This document shows, one piece after another, positions 8,696 to 18,005 of a stretch of 64,000 bases of DNA; position 1 is the first letter of the stretch; each line of letters begins with the position of its first letter. The position numbers and the translations under genes were made by a program. Source of the stretch: CAZTJA01 sp964613745 (lineage in GTDB: Bacteria > Desulfobacterota > Desulfomonilia > Desulfomonilales > Desulfomonilaceae); assembly GCA_964613745.1 (NCBI GenBank), contig CAZTJA010000003.1:31608-95607 (forward strand), in the 5' to 3' direction. The notes beneath the pieces are model-generated. The model did no database searches. It had not been told where the DNA came from and saw only the letters and a program-made list of their open reading frames with translations.

Positions 8696-10108
8696 ATGCC
8701 CGAAATTTCTGCATTGCTCCGGTCAATCCCTTCGGTAGACAGACTTCTTCAGCACGAGTCTTTTGCTCCCCTCCTCAAGCGGTACTCGCAGGCATTAATC
8801 AAGGAAAAGCTCCAACACTGTCTAGATTCGATTCGCAGCAAAATTCGTTCGGAGAATGTCGTTTTATCCCCGTCCGATGTTTCACCGGAATCCATTGCCG
8901 CTGCAACGGAAGGGCTCCTGAAAAAATCCTATGGTCCAAAGCTCAAAAACGTAATCAATGCAACCGGGGTTATTGTCCATACCAATTTGGGACGTTCTCC
9001 CTTGTCTAAGAGAGTGGTCGAAAGAATCGCCCAAGCTGCATCTGAATATTCCAATCTCGAATACAATCTCGATGAGGGTCGAAGAGGTGAGCGAAATGCG
9101 CATCTCCGTGAATTGATTAAACAGTTGACCGGCGCAGAATCAGCAATAGCCGTGAACAACAATGCGGCTGCAGTTCTCTTGGCATTATCCAGCTTGGCAT
9201 TCGGAAAAGAGGTAATCGTTTCCAGAGGCGAACTCATCGAGATAGGCGGATCTTTTCGTATACCGGATGTCATGAGCCGCTCCGGCGCAATCTTGCGTGA
9301 AGTGGGAACTACAAACCGGACTCACCCGAAAGATTACGTGCAGGCAATCAATGAAAAAACGGCCCTGATATTAAAAGTCCACACGAGCAATTACCGAATC
9401 ACAGGTTTCACCAAGGAAGTGAGTCTCGAAGAATTGGCGGAAATCGGCGCCTCTCATGGATTACCTACCATGATGGACTTAGGCAGCGGTTGCCTGATCG
9501 ATCTTTCGGCATACGGTCTTTCCGAGGAAATCACGGTTCAGGATGTTGTTGCAAAGGGTATCGATGTAATAAGTTTCAGCGGTGATAAGCTCCTTGGAGG
9601 GCCCCAAGCCGGCATTCTTTGTGGCAAGGCGGAATTGATAGAAAAGATGCGTACTAATGCGCTTGCCCGCGCTTTGAGAATGGACAAACTGACCCTTGCG
9701 GGATTGGAAGCAACCCTCATCGAATATACCCGGCCGGAGGGTCCAACCACCTCTATACCTACACTTAACATGATCACTAGATCGGTCGAACGACTGGAAT
9801 CCGATGCCGTTGCTCTTCTAGAGGAGCTGAGAGAGGCTATGGGGAAAGATGCAGAAATTGGCGTCGAACCGGGAATAGCTCGAGTGGGGGGAGGCGCACT
9901 TCCCATGAGCGACCTACCGGGGCCGCGTGTCTCAGTCAAAATCCGAAACATGTCCGCAGCTGCACTGGAAAGAAGACTCAGGTTAGGAGAACCGCCCCTA
10001 ATTGTCTTAGTCAAGGATGATCGTGTGCTGCTCGATCCAAGAACTTTGTTGCCCGGCCAGATAGGCGAAGTCACGCAATTGATTAAAGTTGCATCTCTTC
10101 CTAAATGA
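8696..10108 (+). CDS. selA: L-seryl-tRNA(Sec) selenium transferase
   Basis: 470 residues, the full family length. It is a PLP enzyme that turns seryl-tRNA(Sec) into selenocysteinyl-tRNA(Sec) using selenophosphate. Visible family marks are the N-terminal tRNA(Sec)-binding domain (PSVDRLL), NATGVIVHTNLGRSPL near 88-103 and the PLP lysine K298 in SGDKLLGGPQAG. It implies selenoproteins elsewhere in the genome. selB and selD, often adjacent, are not in the window; a strong hairpin follows the stop. Start ATG 8696 has only a weak CAGGA ribosome site. Confidence 0.95.
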   Translation: MPEISALLRSIPSVDRLLQHESFAPLLKRYSQALIKEKLQHCLDSIRSKIRSENVVLSPSDVSPESIAAATEGLLKKSYGPKLKNVINATGVIVHTNLGRSPLSKRVVERIAQAASEYSNLEYNLDEGRRGERNAHLRELIKQLTGAESAIAVNNNAAAVLLALSSLAFGKEVIVSRGELIEIGGSFRIPDVMSRSGAILREVGTTNRTHPKDYVQAINEKTALILKVHTSNYRITGFTKEVSLEELAEIGASHGLPTMMDLGSGCLIDLSAYGLSEEITVQDVVAKGIDVISFSGDKLLGGPQAGILCGKAELIEKMRTNALARALRMDKLTLAGLEATLIEYTRPEGPTTSIPTLNMITRSVERLESDAVALLEELREAMGKDAEIGVEPGIARVGGGALPMSDLPGPRVSVKIRNMSAAALERRLRLGEPPLIVLVKDDRVLLDPRTLLPGQIGEVTQLIKVASLPK

Positions 10109-10113
10109 AATTT

Positions 10114-10150
10114 GGCCGATTTTCGGGAATCCGGATCCCGAAAATCGGCC
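10114..10150 (+). terminator. Hairpin terminator after selA
   Basis: A perfect 15-bp inverted repeat (10114-10128 with 10136-10150, 7-nt loop) begins five bases after the selA stop. No T-tract follows, so it may act as a transcription barrier or mRNA stabiliser rather than a classical intrinsic terminator. It lies between selA and the convergent gene ending at 10238. Confidence 0.6.
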
Positions 10151-10237
10151 CATACAGTTGTCCACCGAATGTAAGTCCCTTACACCCCCTTTGATGATTT
10201 TCCGATCAACCCATCGTCACTTACCCATCATGAGTTG

Positions 10238-10627
10238 CTATAAAAGCTCAAACAAAAGTTGATCCTTATTGATCACCTTTAATTTCGGAGCCGAAAAAAC
10301 ACGGTTGGGGCTCATTAGAGCGATCAACCCGCGTGAGCATTTTTCCAAAGCTCTTCTGGGTGAACTCTCGCTGAAAGTATAAGAATATACCAGCTTGCCG
10401 TCATTCGATCCGCAGTAAATGATGGCCCCGTACAGGGCTGCATCCCGCTCCGCCAGATCGGGCGACTTTTCCACCGAATTAGGTGACAAGTTCCTTGTCT
10501 TCCATTCATTTAGAATCTGTACAAAATCCGAGTGAGCTTCACATTTCCCTGTTACGAGTTCCGCAATCGCAACGTTTATCAAGAGTGTCGAAATCAGCGT
10601 TAATGTTATAAATCCGATCTTGAACAT
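10238..10627 (-). CDS. Small secreted hypothetical protein
   Basis: 129 residues with an N-terminal signal peptide (MFKIGFITLTLISTLLINVAIA) and cleavage near AIAE. The ~108-residue mature protein has three Cys, which could form a disulfide in the periplasm. No family recognised. Start ATG 10627 is supported by AAAGGA about five bases upstream on the minus strand. It lies 69 bases after the gene that starts at 10990 and may be co-transcribed with it. Confidence 0.6.
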   Translation of the reverse strand: MFKIGFITLTLISTLLINVAIAELVTGKCEAHSDFVQILNEWKTRNLSPNSVEKSPDLAERDAALYGAIIYCGSNDGKLVYSYTFSESSPRRALEKCSRGLIALMSPNRVFSAPKLKVINKDQLLFELL

Positions 10628-10696
10628 ACATGTCCTTTGTGAAGCTTGTTGTAACCAGAAAGGTATTAGCTAAACACTGTCGGCCCCGATCCCGTT

Positions 10697-10990
10697 TCAA
10701 CCGAGTGCGGATCTAACTACTGGTTCCTCACGACCGAAATCAGCCTCGGTTTCCTTTAACCGGCTTCTATTGAGCAAACTCAGAAAACCCCAGACGAGAA
10801 GAAGTAACATTGGAGAAAACAGCACAAGAGCGCACAAGAGCCCGAGAAACCCATAGCTTGCAATTATTGAATAGGCAACTCCACCCAATAGAATTGCCCC
10901 AAGCGGCCCCAACAACAAATACCAACTAAGTATCATCCAGGTCCCCAGTAGGTGACCGGCGTTTCCATTCAATCCTGATCTTGAATACAC
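10697..10990 (-). CDS. Small two-helix membrane protein, unknown function
   Basis: 97 residues with two clear hydrophobic segments (about 16-45 and 47-70) and a charged C-terminal tail (LKETEADFGREE). It starts at GTG 10990, with GGGGG about five bases upstream on the minus strand. Codon use and a good ribosome site suggest a real gene, but no family is recognised. Confidence 0.5.
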   Translation of the reverse strand: MYSRSGLNGNAGHLLGTWMILSWYLLLGPLGAILLGGVAYSIIASYGFLGLLCALVLFSPMLLLLVWGFLSLLNRSRLKETEADFGREEPVVRSALG

Positions 10991-11416
10991 GATTGCCCCC
11001 AGAGTTATGCTGATAAAGATAACTTGGATTGATTGTTGACGTTGAATTGTAAGGTCTAGACTAACTTACAAACAACGTGGCTCGGATTCAAAAGTATATT
11101 CTTGGGAGGGGAATTTACGGCAAACCTATTTTTCAGCTCCAGCATCCTTCCCCCCCGGGATTTTCCAGAATGCTGGAACCGAACAGCAATGTCGCCGACA
11201 ATTTGTTTTGCGAACGGCGTCGGCTAGATTTGTACTGAGCACTAATCGTGCCAATAAACTAACATTTTGTGATTCGTCTGAGTCAGTTTGGATCAGGAAA
11301 GATGCTGCTGGATTAATCGTGTTCTTGATAAACCGAAGTGAAGCTGGATTATTTTATGGTTGCAAATCACACAAGTAGCTAAGAACCCGGAATTACACGT
11401 TAGTCTTGGGTGGGAA
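10991..11416. other. Gene-free stretch after the sensor/regulator operon
   Basis: About 425 bases with no convincing coding frame. It contains an 8-bp inverted repeat (tccagcat at 11138-11145, atgctgga at 11170-11177) flanking a run of C residues. This may help end the minus-strand operon, though no T-run follows. The upstream region of the membrane-protein gene at 10990 also lies here. Confidence 0.4.
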
Positions 11417-13639
11417 TCAACCGTTACCGGTTGCTTTCCAACCGGATAGTCGTAACTGCCGTATATGATGTTTAATGGATTCACGCGTTATTCCTAATAA
11501 TTGTGCCGCTTGGGTCACATTCCCTGCGGATCTATTCAGAGCGGCAATAATGAGCTTTTTTTTCGTCTCATTCAAAACATCAGGCAATGACTTTGTGAGT
11601 TCATCAATCGTATCAGCATTGCCTGAAGGCACGCCCGGAGCCGTCATTTCATTTCCAAAAAGTAAATGATCCGCGGTGATTGTGTTGCCGCGTCCTAAGA
11701 TTAGCGCCCGCTCTAAAATGTTTCTTAATTCCCTAACGTTCCCGGGCCATCTGTACTTTAACATGGCCTTCATGGCGTCGGAACTTACTTCCGGTTGCTT
11801 CGGTAATCCCAATTTGCCGGTTAGTGTTTCCAGAAGACCATTGGTGAGTAGCGGCAAATCTTCTAATCGCTCCCTCAATGCCGGGACATGGATCACGAAA
11901 ACATTTAGTCGATAATATAGATCCTTTCGAAAATCTCCTTTGCCGACTGCCTCTTCCAGATTGCGGTTTGTAGCGGCAAGCAATCGTACATCCACGGTTA
12001 TAAGCTTTTCGCCGCCAACTCTCGTGAAAGAATTTGAATCAAGAAATGTTAACAGCTTTGCTTGGAGATAAGGTGCAAGCTCCCCAACTTCATTCAAAAG
12101 GAGGGTGCCTCCTTCAGCCAATTCCAACAGTCCTCGTTTTCGGCCCCGTGCTCCGGTGAAAGCCCCCGGTTCATGCCCGAACAGTTCCGATTCCGCCAAT
12201 TCACGGGTCAATGAAGCACAATTGACATTAAAAAATGGACCTTTTGATCGGGGAGAGCGATCATGAAGATACCTGGCTAGGTAGTCTTTCCCACAACCAC
12301 TTTCTCCCAATAAAAGAACGGTGCTGTTCGTGATGGCCACCCGGAGGACCTGGGTCAAAACTTCTCTCATACGCATTGAAACATAGTCTTCCGATACTGA
12401 AGCTTTCATACGCATGAAGCGGCGTCGATCGGTAATGTCCCTGACCACTCCGCATAGGCCTACGATTTCTTCGTCAGCCCCCTTCATGGGAGATCTAAGA
12501 ATGCTGTAGATTCGTGTTCTATCTTTGAATGTCAGGCTATGTTCAGACTCTACGACATTTCCATTCAATACTCTTAATTCTTGATCTCGAACGCTCTCCG
12601 CATAGTCAGGACCGAAAAGCTCCTGGTCCGTTTGACCCAACACGTTCTCCGCCGTCAAATGTAATTCCCTGAGCATGCTTGGATTTGCCAAAGTGTACCT
12701 AAGTTGCCTGTCCTTAACGAAAATTCCATCTTGAGCCTGCTGAAAAACGGTTCTAAAAAGCTCTTCACTCAGATGCAATGCTCTTTCAATTTTTTTGCGT
12801 TCGGAAATATCGTGAAGGACAATCACCAGACCGGCGGGTTTATTCTCATGATCATTGTAACGAGAGCTGCTCAAAGTGACGTCAAGAACTCGGCCGTCCT
12901 TGCATAGACGACGAGTCTCAAGACCTCTAAGGGGGACGCCTGTCTTTGCTACCAACTCCATCTTTGAAAAGGAATTATCAACGGAATCTTCTGGAAAATA
13001 CGGCACACGCTTGCCTTTGACCTCTTCAAGAGTCCATCCAAAAACTCGCGTAAATGAAGGGCTCAGGTGTTGAACCCTTCCTTTGAGATCATATATGACT
13101 ACCGCATCAGCCGAGGCATTAACAAACGAACTGTAAATTTCTTCTCTTCGCCTTGATTCTGCATATAGCTGCCTGCACTCTGTCTGACTTTGCTCGAGCT
13201 CTTCTGTTCTTTCCTCTACTGCTCTTTCGAGTATTTGTGTATGCAACTTGATCTTGTCGCTTGCCTCTTTCATTCTGATGAGACTGGAAACTCGGACGCT
13301 CAACTCAAGTTTGTCTATGGGCTTCGATATAAAATCATTTGCTCCTGCTTTCACGGCCTCAAGTCTATCTTCTTTGTCTGAGAGAACCGTGGTCATAAGC
13401 ACGGGAATATCATGGAATTCCGCATGAGCCCGGATGCGTCGACATACCTCGAACCCGTTCATCTCAGGCATGAGCACATCAAGAAGTATGAGATCAATCT
13501 CGGGGTTGAGCTTTTCCAAAGCTTCCATCCCGCTTTCGGCCGTGTCCGTATGATATCCGAGTGATTCGAGCATACTTCTGAGCAGAATATGGTTATGGGG
13601 TTCATCGTCTACTATGAGAATCCGATTTTCCAATCCCAA
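11417..13639 (-). CDS. Sigma-54-dependent response regulator (REC-PAS-PAS-AAA-Fis HTH)
   Basis: 740 residues. Domains in order: receiver (about 5-122, phospho-Asp D54), a coiled coil (125-165), two PAS domains (about 170-285 and 290-405), a sigma-54 AAA+ domain (about 415-655) and a Fis-type HTH (about 690-735, TQAAQLLGITRESIKHHI). Walker A (445-452) and the sigma-54-contacting GAFTGA loop (492-497) are intact. Walker B reads LLLNE, with Asn516 in place of the usual Asp. PAS domains between receiver and AAA+ suggest it integrates a second signal. The start is uncertain: TTG 13639, or TTG 13633, which has AAGGA eight bases upstream. It follows the hybrid kinase by six bases and is the likely output partner of that kinase. 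Confidence 0.88.
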   Translation of the reverse strand: MGLENRILIVDDEPHNHILLRSMLESLGYHTDTAESGMEALEKLNPEIDLILLDVLMPEMNGFEVCRRIRAHAEFHDIPVLMTTVLSDKEDRLEAVKAGANDFISKPIDKLELSVRVSSLIRMKEASDKIKLHTQILERAVEERTEELEQSQTECRQLYAESRRREEIYSSFVNASADAVVIYDLKGRVQHLSPSFTRVFGWTLEEVKGKRVPYFPEDSVDNSFSKMELVAKTGVPLRGLETRRLCKDGRVLDVTLSSSRYNDHENKPAGLVIVLHDISERKKIERALHLSEELFRTVFQQAQDGIFVKDRQLRYTLANPSMLRELHLTAENVLGQTDQELFGPDYAESVRDQELRVLNGNVVESEHSLTFKDRTRIYSILRSPMKGADEEIVGLCGVVRDITDRRRFMRMKASVSEDYVSMRMREVLTQVLRVAITNSTVLLLGESGCGKDYLARYLHDRSPRSKGPFFNVNCASLTRELAESELFGHEPGAFTGARGRKRGLLELAEGGTLLLNEVGELAPYLQAKLLTFLDSNSFTRVGGEKLITVDVRLLAATNRNLEEAVGKGDFRKDLYYRLNVFVIHVPALRERLEDLPLLTNGLLETLTGKLGLPKQPEVSSDAMKAMLKYRWPGNVRELRNILERALILGRGNTITADHLLFGNEMTAPGVPSGNADTIDELTKSLPDVLNETKKKLIIAALNRSAGNVTQAAQLLGITRESIKHHIRQLRLSGWKATGNG

Positions 13640-13645
13640 GTTCCT

Positions 13646-15751
13646 TTACCTCTGACATGAAGCAGTGCTGATTACATTTCGTATTGTTTCGAAGAGCGCT
13701 CTCGTATCAATGGGTTTGGTCAGGTATGCATCGCATCCTGCCTTCATGGCTATCTCTCTATTATGAGGCATAGCATGAGCCGTTACGATAATAATAGGAA
13801 TGTGCCTTGTCCGATCGTCGGCTTTGAGCTGTTTTGTAACTTCGAGTCCACTCTTCCCGGGCAATGCGACATCCATGAGGATGAGGTCGGGTTTGCACTC
13901 AAACGCGAGTCGTTCGCCGTCTTCCCCATTCCAAGCCTTAATGATTTCGCACTCCATTCCTTCGAGAACGCTGCAAACCAGATTCATGTTCATCTCGTTG
14001 TCTTCCACAACAAGGATTTTGCAAAATGCGGCAAAGTTTTCGGTTGGCTGAAAAGCTTGTTCAAAGATAGCGGTCTCTCGTTTGGACCTTTGGGCTTCAG
14101 GTTTATTAATTGACTCCGCCCAGATGAGGGGAAGAGTAAACGAAAACGTACTACCCTCTCCAGGTCCTCCACTTTCGACCCAAATTTTTCCGCCATGAAG
14201 CTCCACCAGGTTTCTCGTTAATGAAAGACCTAGACCTGTCCCTTGTCGAGTCCTAGTGTATGACGAATCTACCTGCTCAAAAGGATCAAATATTCGTTGT
14301 CTGTCGTCCGGAGCCAAACCTATTCCGGTATCTCGAATACTGACGATAAGTTGGTCATTAGCCACTGAAGCACTAAGCTTTATCGAGCCCCCGTCAGGAG
14401 TAAACTTTGCCGCGTTTGAGAGCAGATTGTAAATGATTTGTTTAATTCTGACTTCATCGGCTCTGATGTTTGAGGTCCTAAACGAATCATCAATTTCGAT
14501 ACTTAATCTAAGCCCATGGCGCAATGCTTTTTCCTTGATCATGACGGTTGAGGCCTCGAGCAAGTCCGCTAAATTACATGAAGTTACGTCGAGACATATT
14601 TTTCCCGCCTCGATTTTCGCCAAATCAAGGATGTCATTGATGAGGTTGAGAAGGTGTCGGCCGCTTTCCCGAATTTGCTTAACGAAAACCCCTTGACGGT
14701 CGTTCAATTCACCGAAACTTCCGTCCTCCAACAGCTCTGAAAAACCGATCACTGCGTTCAAGGGGGTGCGTAGCTCATGGCTCATGTTTGTCAGAAATTC
14801 GCTTTTCGCAGTGCTGGCCGCTTCGGCTTCAGCTTTCAACCGGCTGACGGTTGCGAGCGTAGATTCAAGCTCCCGCTGGATGCGTTTTCTTTCGGTAACG
14901 TCACGAATCGTTACGAGAATGAGATCCCTGTGATGAAGCTTGATCCCTCTAAGGTGAATTTCCGCTTCAAATGAATTCTCCCCAAGAACCGGCATTCCTA
15001 TGCCCTCGAAGGATTTGATCTCACCTTCTAATATATTTTCCCACAATTCCGGTAAATCCTGTTTGTCCAATGGAAGGGCATAATAATCTCCAGATTTAGA
15101 AGGGCTTTCTTTCCTGCTGGAAATGGTAGACCACAGCCCTACCATTTCATATACTTTGTCGTTCGCATTTACTACGGTACCCAAATGATCGTGCACAATT
15201 ATGAAATCAGGTACGCTATTGAAAACAATACTTATTGCACTCTCGTTATTGGCCCAGTTCTCTCTAGTAAAAATGTCTTCTTGACTCAGAACTCTTGTAA
15301 TTCCAACCATTCCTCTCAATGATCCATGATATTCGTTGGAAAAATTGTTTTCAATTGAGACCAAGGAACCATCTCGGGTTCTGCCGGAATGAACCGTGCG
15401 GTAATTAGATCCAGGCTTCGATTTACGAACTTCAGCTCCCCAGTAGAAATTCGTCTCCCACATTTCTGGTGGGAGTAGCCGTTGAATCGGTTCTCCTATG
15501 AGGCTGTCACGAGGAATACCTGTATATTTTTCAATGCTATTACTAATAAATTTGATCCTGCCGTCGTAATCCACCAACTGTATGCAGTCATCACATGCAT
15601 CCATTATGTCCAAGTACCAGGCTGCTTTTGATTCGGCTTGTTTCAAAGATTCACGTAATTGCAGGACTTCGGATTGTAATTGAGCTAATTCGGCCTTGAG
15701 CCGTTCAATCTCCGACGAAAGTTCATTTTTTGACGAGTCGCACAGGTTCAT
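13646..15751 (-). CDS. Hybrid sensor histidine kinase
   Basis: 701 residues. An N-terminal coiled coil (about 8-45) precedes a PAS domain (about 45-155) and a second PAS-like domain (about 170-290). HisKA follows (phospho-His H325 in NMSHELRTPLNAV), then HATPase_c with N and G boxes (about 430-545), and a C-terminal receiver (about 570-690, LILMDVALPGKSG). No membrane segment is seen, so it is probably a cytosolic sensor. Start ATG 15751 has AAGGAG six bases upstream. It is the first gene of a two-gene operon with the sigma-54 regulator and lies downstream of a porin-like gene. Confidence 0.92.
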   Translation of the reverse strand: MNLCDSSKNELSSEIERLKAELAQLQSEVLQLRESLKQAESKAAWYLDIMDACDDCIQLVDYDGRIKFISNSIEKYTGIPRDSLIGEPIQRLLPPEMWETNFYWGAEVRKSKPGSNYRTVHSGRTRDGSLVSIENNFSNEYHGSLRGMVGITRVLSQEDIFTRENWANNESAISIVFNSVPDFIIVHDHLGTVVNANDKVYEMVGLWSTISSRKESPSKSGDYYALPLDKQDLPELWENILEGEIKSFEGIGMPVLGENSFEAEIHLRGIKLHHRDLILVTIRDVTERKRIQRELESTLATVSRLKAEAEAASTAKSEFLTNMSHELRTPLNAVIGFSELLEDGSFGELNDRQGVFVKQIRESGRHLLNLINDILDLAKIEAGKICLDVTSCNLADLLEASTVMIKEKALRHGLRLSIEIDDSFRTSNIRADEVRIKQIIYNLLSNAAKFTPDGGSIKLSASVANDQLIVSIRDTGIGLAPDDRQRIFDPFEQVDSSYTRTRQGTGLGLSLTRNLVELHGGKIWVESGGPGEGSTFSFTLPLIWAESINKPEAQRSKRETAIFEQAFQPTENFAAFCKILVVEDNEMNMNLVCSVLEGMECEIIKAWNGEDGERLAFECKPDLILMDVALPGKSGLEVTKQLKADDRTRHIPIIIVTAHAMPHNREIAMKAGCDAYLTKPIDTRALFETIRNVISTASCQR

Positions 15752-15934
15752 GGTGGCTCCTTGAAGCAGATCTGTTTAGGGGCAGTTCAAAGATCTCCGA
15801 CCTGCATGGAAAGTGCTCCGCATGCTCTCCAAGCTGGACATTGTCGTCTTTAACGAATTGTTCGTTGGTGGACCATGGCTTCATCAATACAAAGCTATCC
15901 TGCGAATGGCGGCATTGCAGTCGGTCACCTGCCG

Positions 15935-17683
15935 CTAAAAATCAGCGCTCATGACCACTTCCATCCCGAAAACCGGGTCGATTTTTCTTTCGGGATTGAT
16001 GCCGAAACTGTTCATTGGGTTAGGAGTTTTCCACCCATCAACTGATCTGTCGATACAAGCGTAGCTAAACCATTTGCCGGGTTTCCAAATACCGAAGGTA
16101 CCCGATAACGTGTAGCCCTCAAGAAGTTTCCAGCCGAGCCCAAAATCACATTCGTATCCCAAGTCCGTATCCGGAATTGATGGAGCCGCCGAGGTATACT
16201 GATCGGATTCAAGATATTGGACTGCTCCGCTGAACCGTGGTTGAGGAGCTGTTGTAAGATAATCCGGGCGAACAAATCCCCAGCCGTACCCATGCGATAT
16301 CCTTTCTGCATGGAACAATGTCGCAAAGATGTTCAGGTTCGATGCAACTGCGTAGTCCAGGCGAACACCAAGCGCATGAGCATCAGTCATGTATCCGTTC
16401 GCACTATCAGCCGTAAAAGAATTGTTGCCGCCCCCGTACGTATAGGACAGCAGCAGACTATACGGTCTGAATAATGTAACGTTGCTGAATGCCGATATGA
16501 AACGGATGTCGGCTTGCCGGTCTATCCTGATTCCATGCCTTCTGTCAGGTCCCGGAACCCAAGCCCACAAGAACGCCAATTTTGATGGACCGGAGACGAA
16601 CCCTGCTTCAGCGGCATATCGCCAATGGTCCAAATAACTTGGGGCGAACCTGCTGCGTCCGCCCTCCATGATTCCGGAAGAAGAACTGAGCCATCTCTGG
16701 TTCCGCACCGTTCCTACGAGCCACGCGGTTTCAGCATTGAGAAAGAATTTTCCATTATTGTATTTGAGGTAAATGCTGCCGTCGGTTGCGGTGGTTTCCG
16801 TTGGGACAACGGCAAAACGACCTGTGGGCGCGATCGGATCGTCAACTCCTTGGAATGAAGCGGATTCAGGACCTGTCCGAAACTCGAAATAACGTACTCC
16901 TATACCGACAGACAGGGAGGCGGAATCGTAGGTCATCCCTCCACCTATATCCACGGGTCTTTGAGAATTCTTATCAGTGAGGGAGTAATAAGCCAAATAG
17001 CTCGGCGAAATTGACCATGGCACCGTATTAATCCCAAACCTAAACGGTCCGTAAGGGATCATGAGCAGAACGCCGACTGCATCGGAATTGTCTTCAGCAT
17101 CAAACATCAATCCCATGCCGAACGGAGCGGGACGTTTCCCGGCTACAATAATCCCCCATGGATTTTGTACGGAGAGCCAGAGCGTATTCCAATATCCGGG
17201 TGAAAAGGACCTGTTGATCCCCGGAGAGAGACCTTCGGGATATCTTGGTCTTACAAGTAACCCCGGGCTTGTGGGAGCATCCGGAGTCGCCCATGATGCT
17301 ATCCTGTAACTCCCCCGAACTCGCATGGCGGGATTTATTCTAAATTCCGGTTCCAAAGTCATGTAAAAATAAGTGACCGCAAGATCGGAACCGGAAGAAA
17401 GTTGACCAATCTGATTTCCAAGCCAACTATTCATAGAAGCTGCGCTGCCTCTGGTGCCTCCATAACCTGCAGGATTGTCAGAATTGTCAGTGTCGAAAGG
17501 TCCGAAAAAGCTCGCATTGCCGATTTTCGAATAGAGGTAATATTCCCACCGGTAATTCCCGGTCAAAGAAAATTCCCAACAGAACGCCTGAGTAAACGAG
17601 ATGAAAAGACACAGGATGAGAAAAGGAATGAAGCGAAATCCTGGACGCATAGGCCCCCCAAACTGCGAAATGCCCCCCTTCAT
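15935..17683 (-). CDS. Large outer-membrane porin-like protein
   Basis: 582 residues with a signal peptide (FIPFLILCLFISFTQAFC) and then Gly/Tyr/Trp/Phe-rich amphipathic strands throughout, ending in ADF, a terminal aromatic typical of outer-membrane barrels. The length fits a 16-18-stranded porin or alginate-export-like barrel, but I cannot assign a substrate. Two starts are plausible: ATG 17683 (GGAG eight bases upstream) or ATG 17650, which follows GGGGGG. It lies 183 bases upstream of the hybrid kinase in the same direction, so it may be a target or part of the same unit. Confidence 0.7.
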   Translation of the reverse strand: MKGGISQFGGPMRPGFRFIPFLILCLFISFTQAFCWEFSLTGNYRWEYYLYSKIGNASFFGPFDTDNSDNPAGYGGTRGSAASMNSWLGNQIGQLSSGSDLAVTYFYMTLEPEFRINPAMRVRGSYRIASWATPDAPTSPGLLVRPRYPEGLSPGINRSFSPGYWNTLWLSVQNPWGIIVAGKRPAPFGMGLMFDAEDNSDAVGVLLMIPYGPFRFGINTVPWSISPSYLAYYSLTDKNSQRPVDIGGGMTYDSASLSVGIGVRYFEFRTGPESASFQGVDDPIAPTGRFAVVPTETTATDGSIYLKYNNGKFFLNAETAWLVGTVRNQRWLSSSSGIMEGGRSRFAPSYLDHWRYAAEAGFVSGPSKLAFLWAWVPGPDRRHGIRIDRQADIRFISAFSNVTLFRPYSLLLSYTYGGGNNSFTADSANGYMTDAHALGVRLDYAVASNLNIFATLFHAERISHGYGWGFVRPDYLTTAPQPRFSGAVQYLESDQYTSAAPSIPDTDLGYECDFGLGWKLLEGYTLSGTFGIWKPGKWFSYACIDRSVDGWKTPNPMNSFGINPERKIDPVFGMEVVMSADF

Positions 17684-18005
17684 TCTACACTCTCCGTGAT
17701 CTCCCCTTCCGGATCATAGGTCTTCAAGCGAAACCTTTGACGGCCTAGTTCATAGGAGTTCCTGGAGTTCCGGATTAACCACTTTTCGTGAATGTGAAAT
17801 TCTGAGCGTAGATGAGAACTACATAGTAGTACAAAATGCTCCAATTACGCAAATTAAAATACCATTTAGAGCAATAGACAAATCACATTAAGTAGTGAAT
17901 AATATAGATAAATACAGGTCACTCTGAAATGCGCGACTGTGAACGACATTATTCATGAAACTTATTTCATGAAATCGGCGCGCCAAATCCGAAGTGGAGA
18001 TTCTT
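17684..18005. other. Divergent AT-rich intergenic region
   Basis: About 320 bases between the porin-like and MRJP-type genes. It holds the candidate promoter at 17875-17903 and two copies of the palindrome TTCATGAA (17952-17959 and 17966-17973) 14 bases apart, both within the longer direct repeat TTATT(T)CATGAAA. Tandem palindromes just before a gene suggest a regulator site. No coding frame is convincing. Confidence 0.4.
17875..17903 (+). promoter_or_regulatory. Candidate sigma-70 promoter of the MRJP-type gene
   Basis: TAGACA (17875-17880), a 17-bp spacer and AATAAT (17898-17903), each 5/6 to consensus. The transcript would have a leader of about 95 bases containing the tandem TTCATGAA palindromes. 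Confidence 0.4.

Noticed and set aside
9538..10074. 178-codon antisense frame inside selA
   Set aside because: Ser/Arg/Pro-rich, no domain, fully opposite selA.
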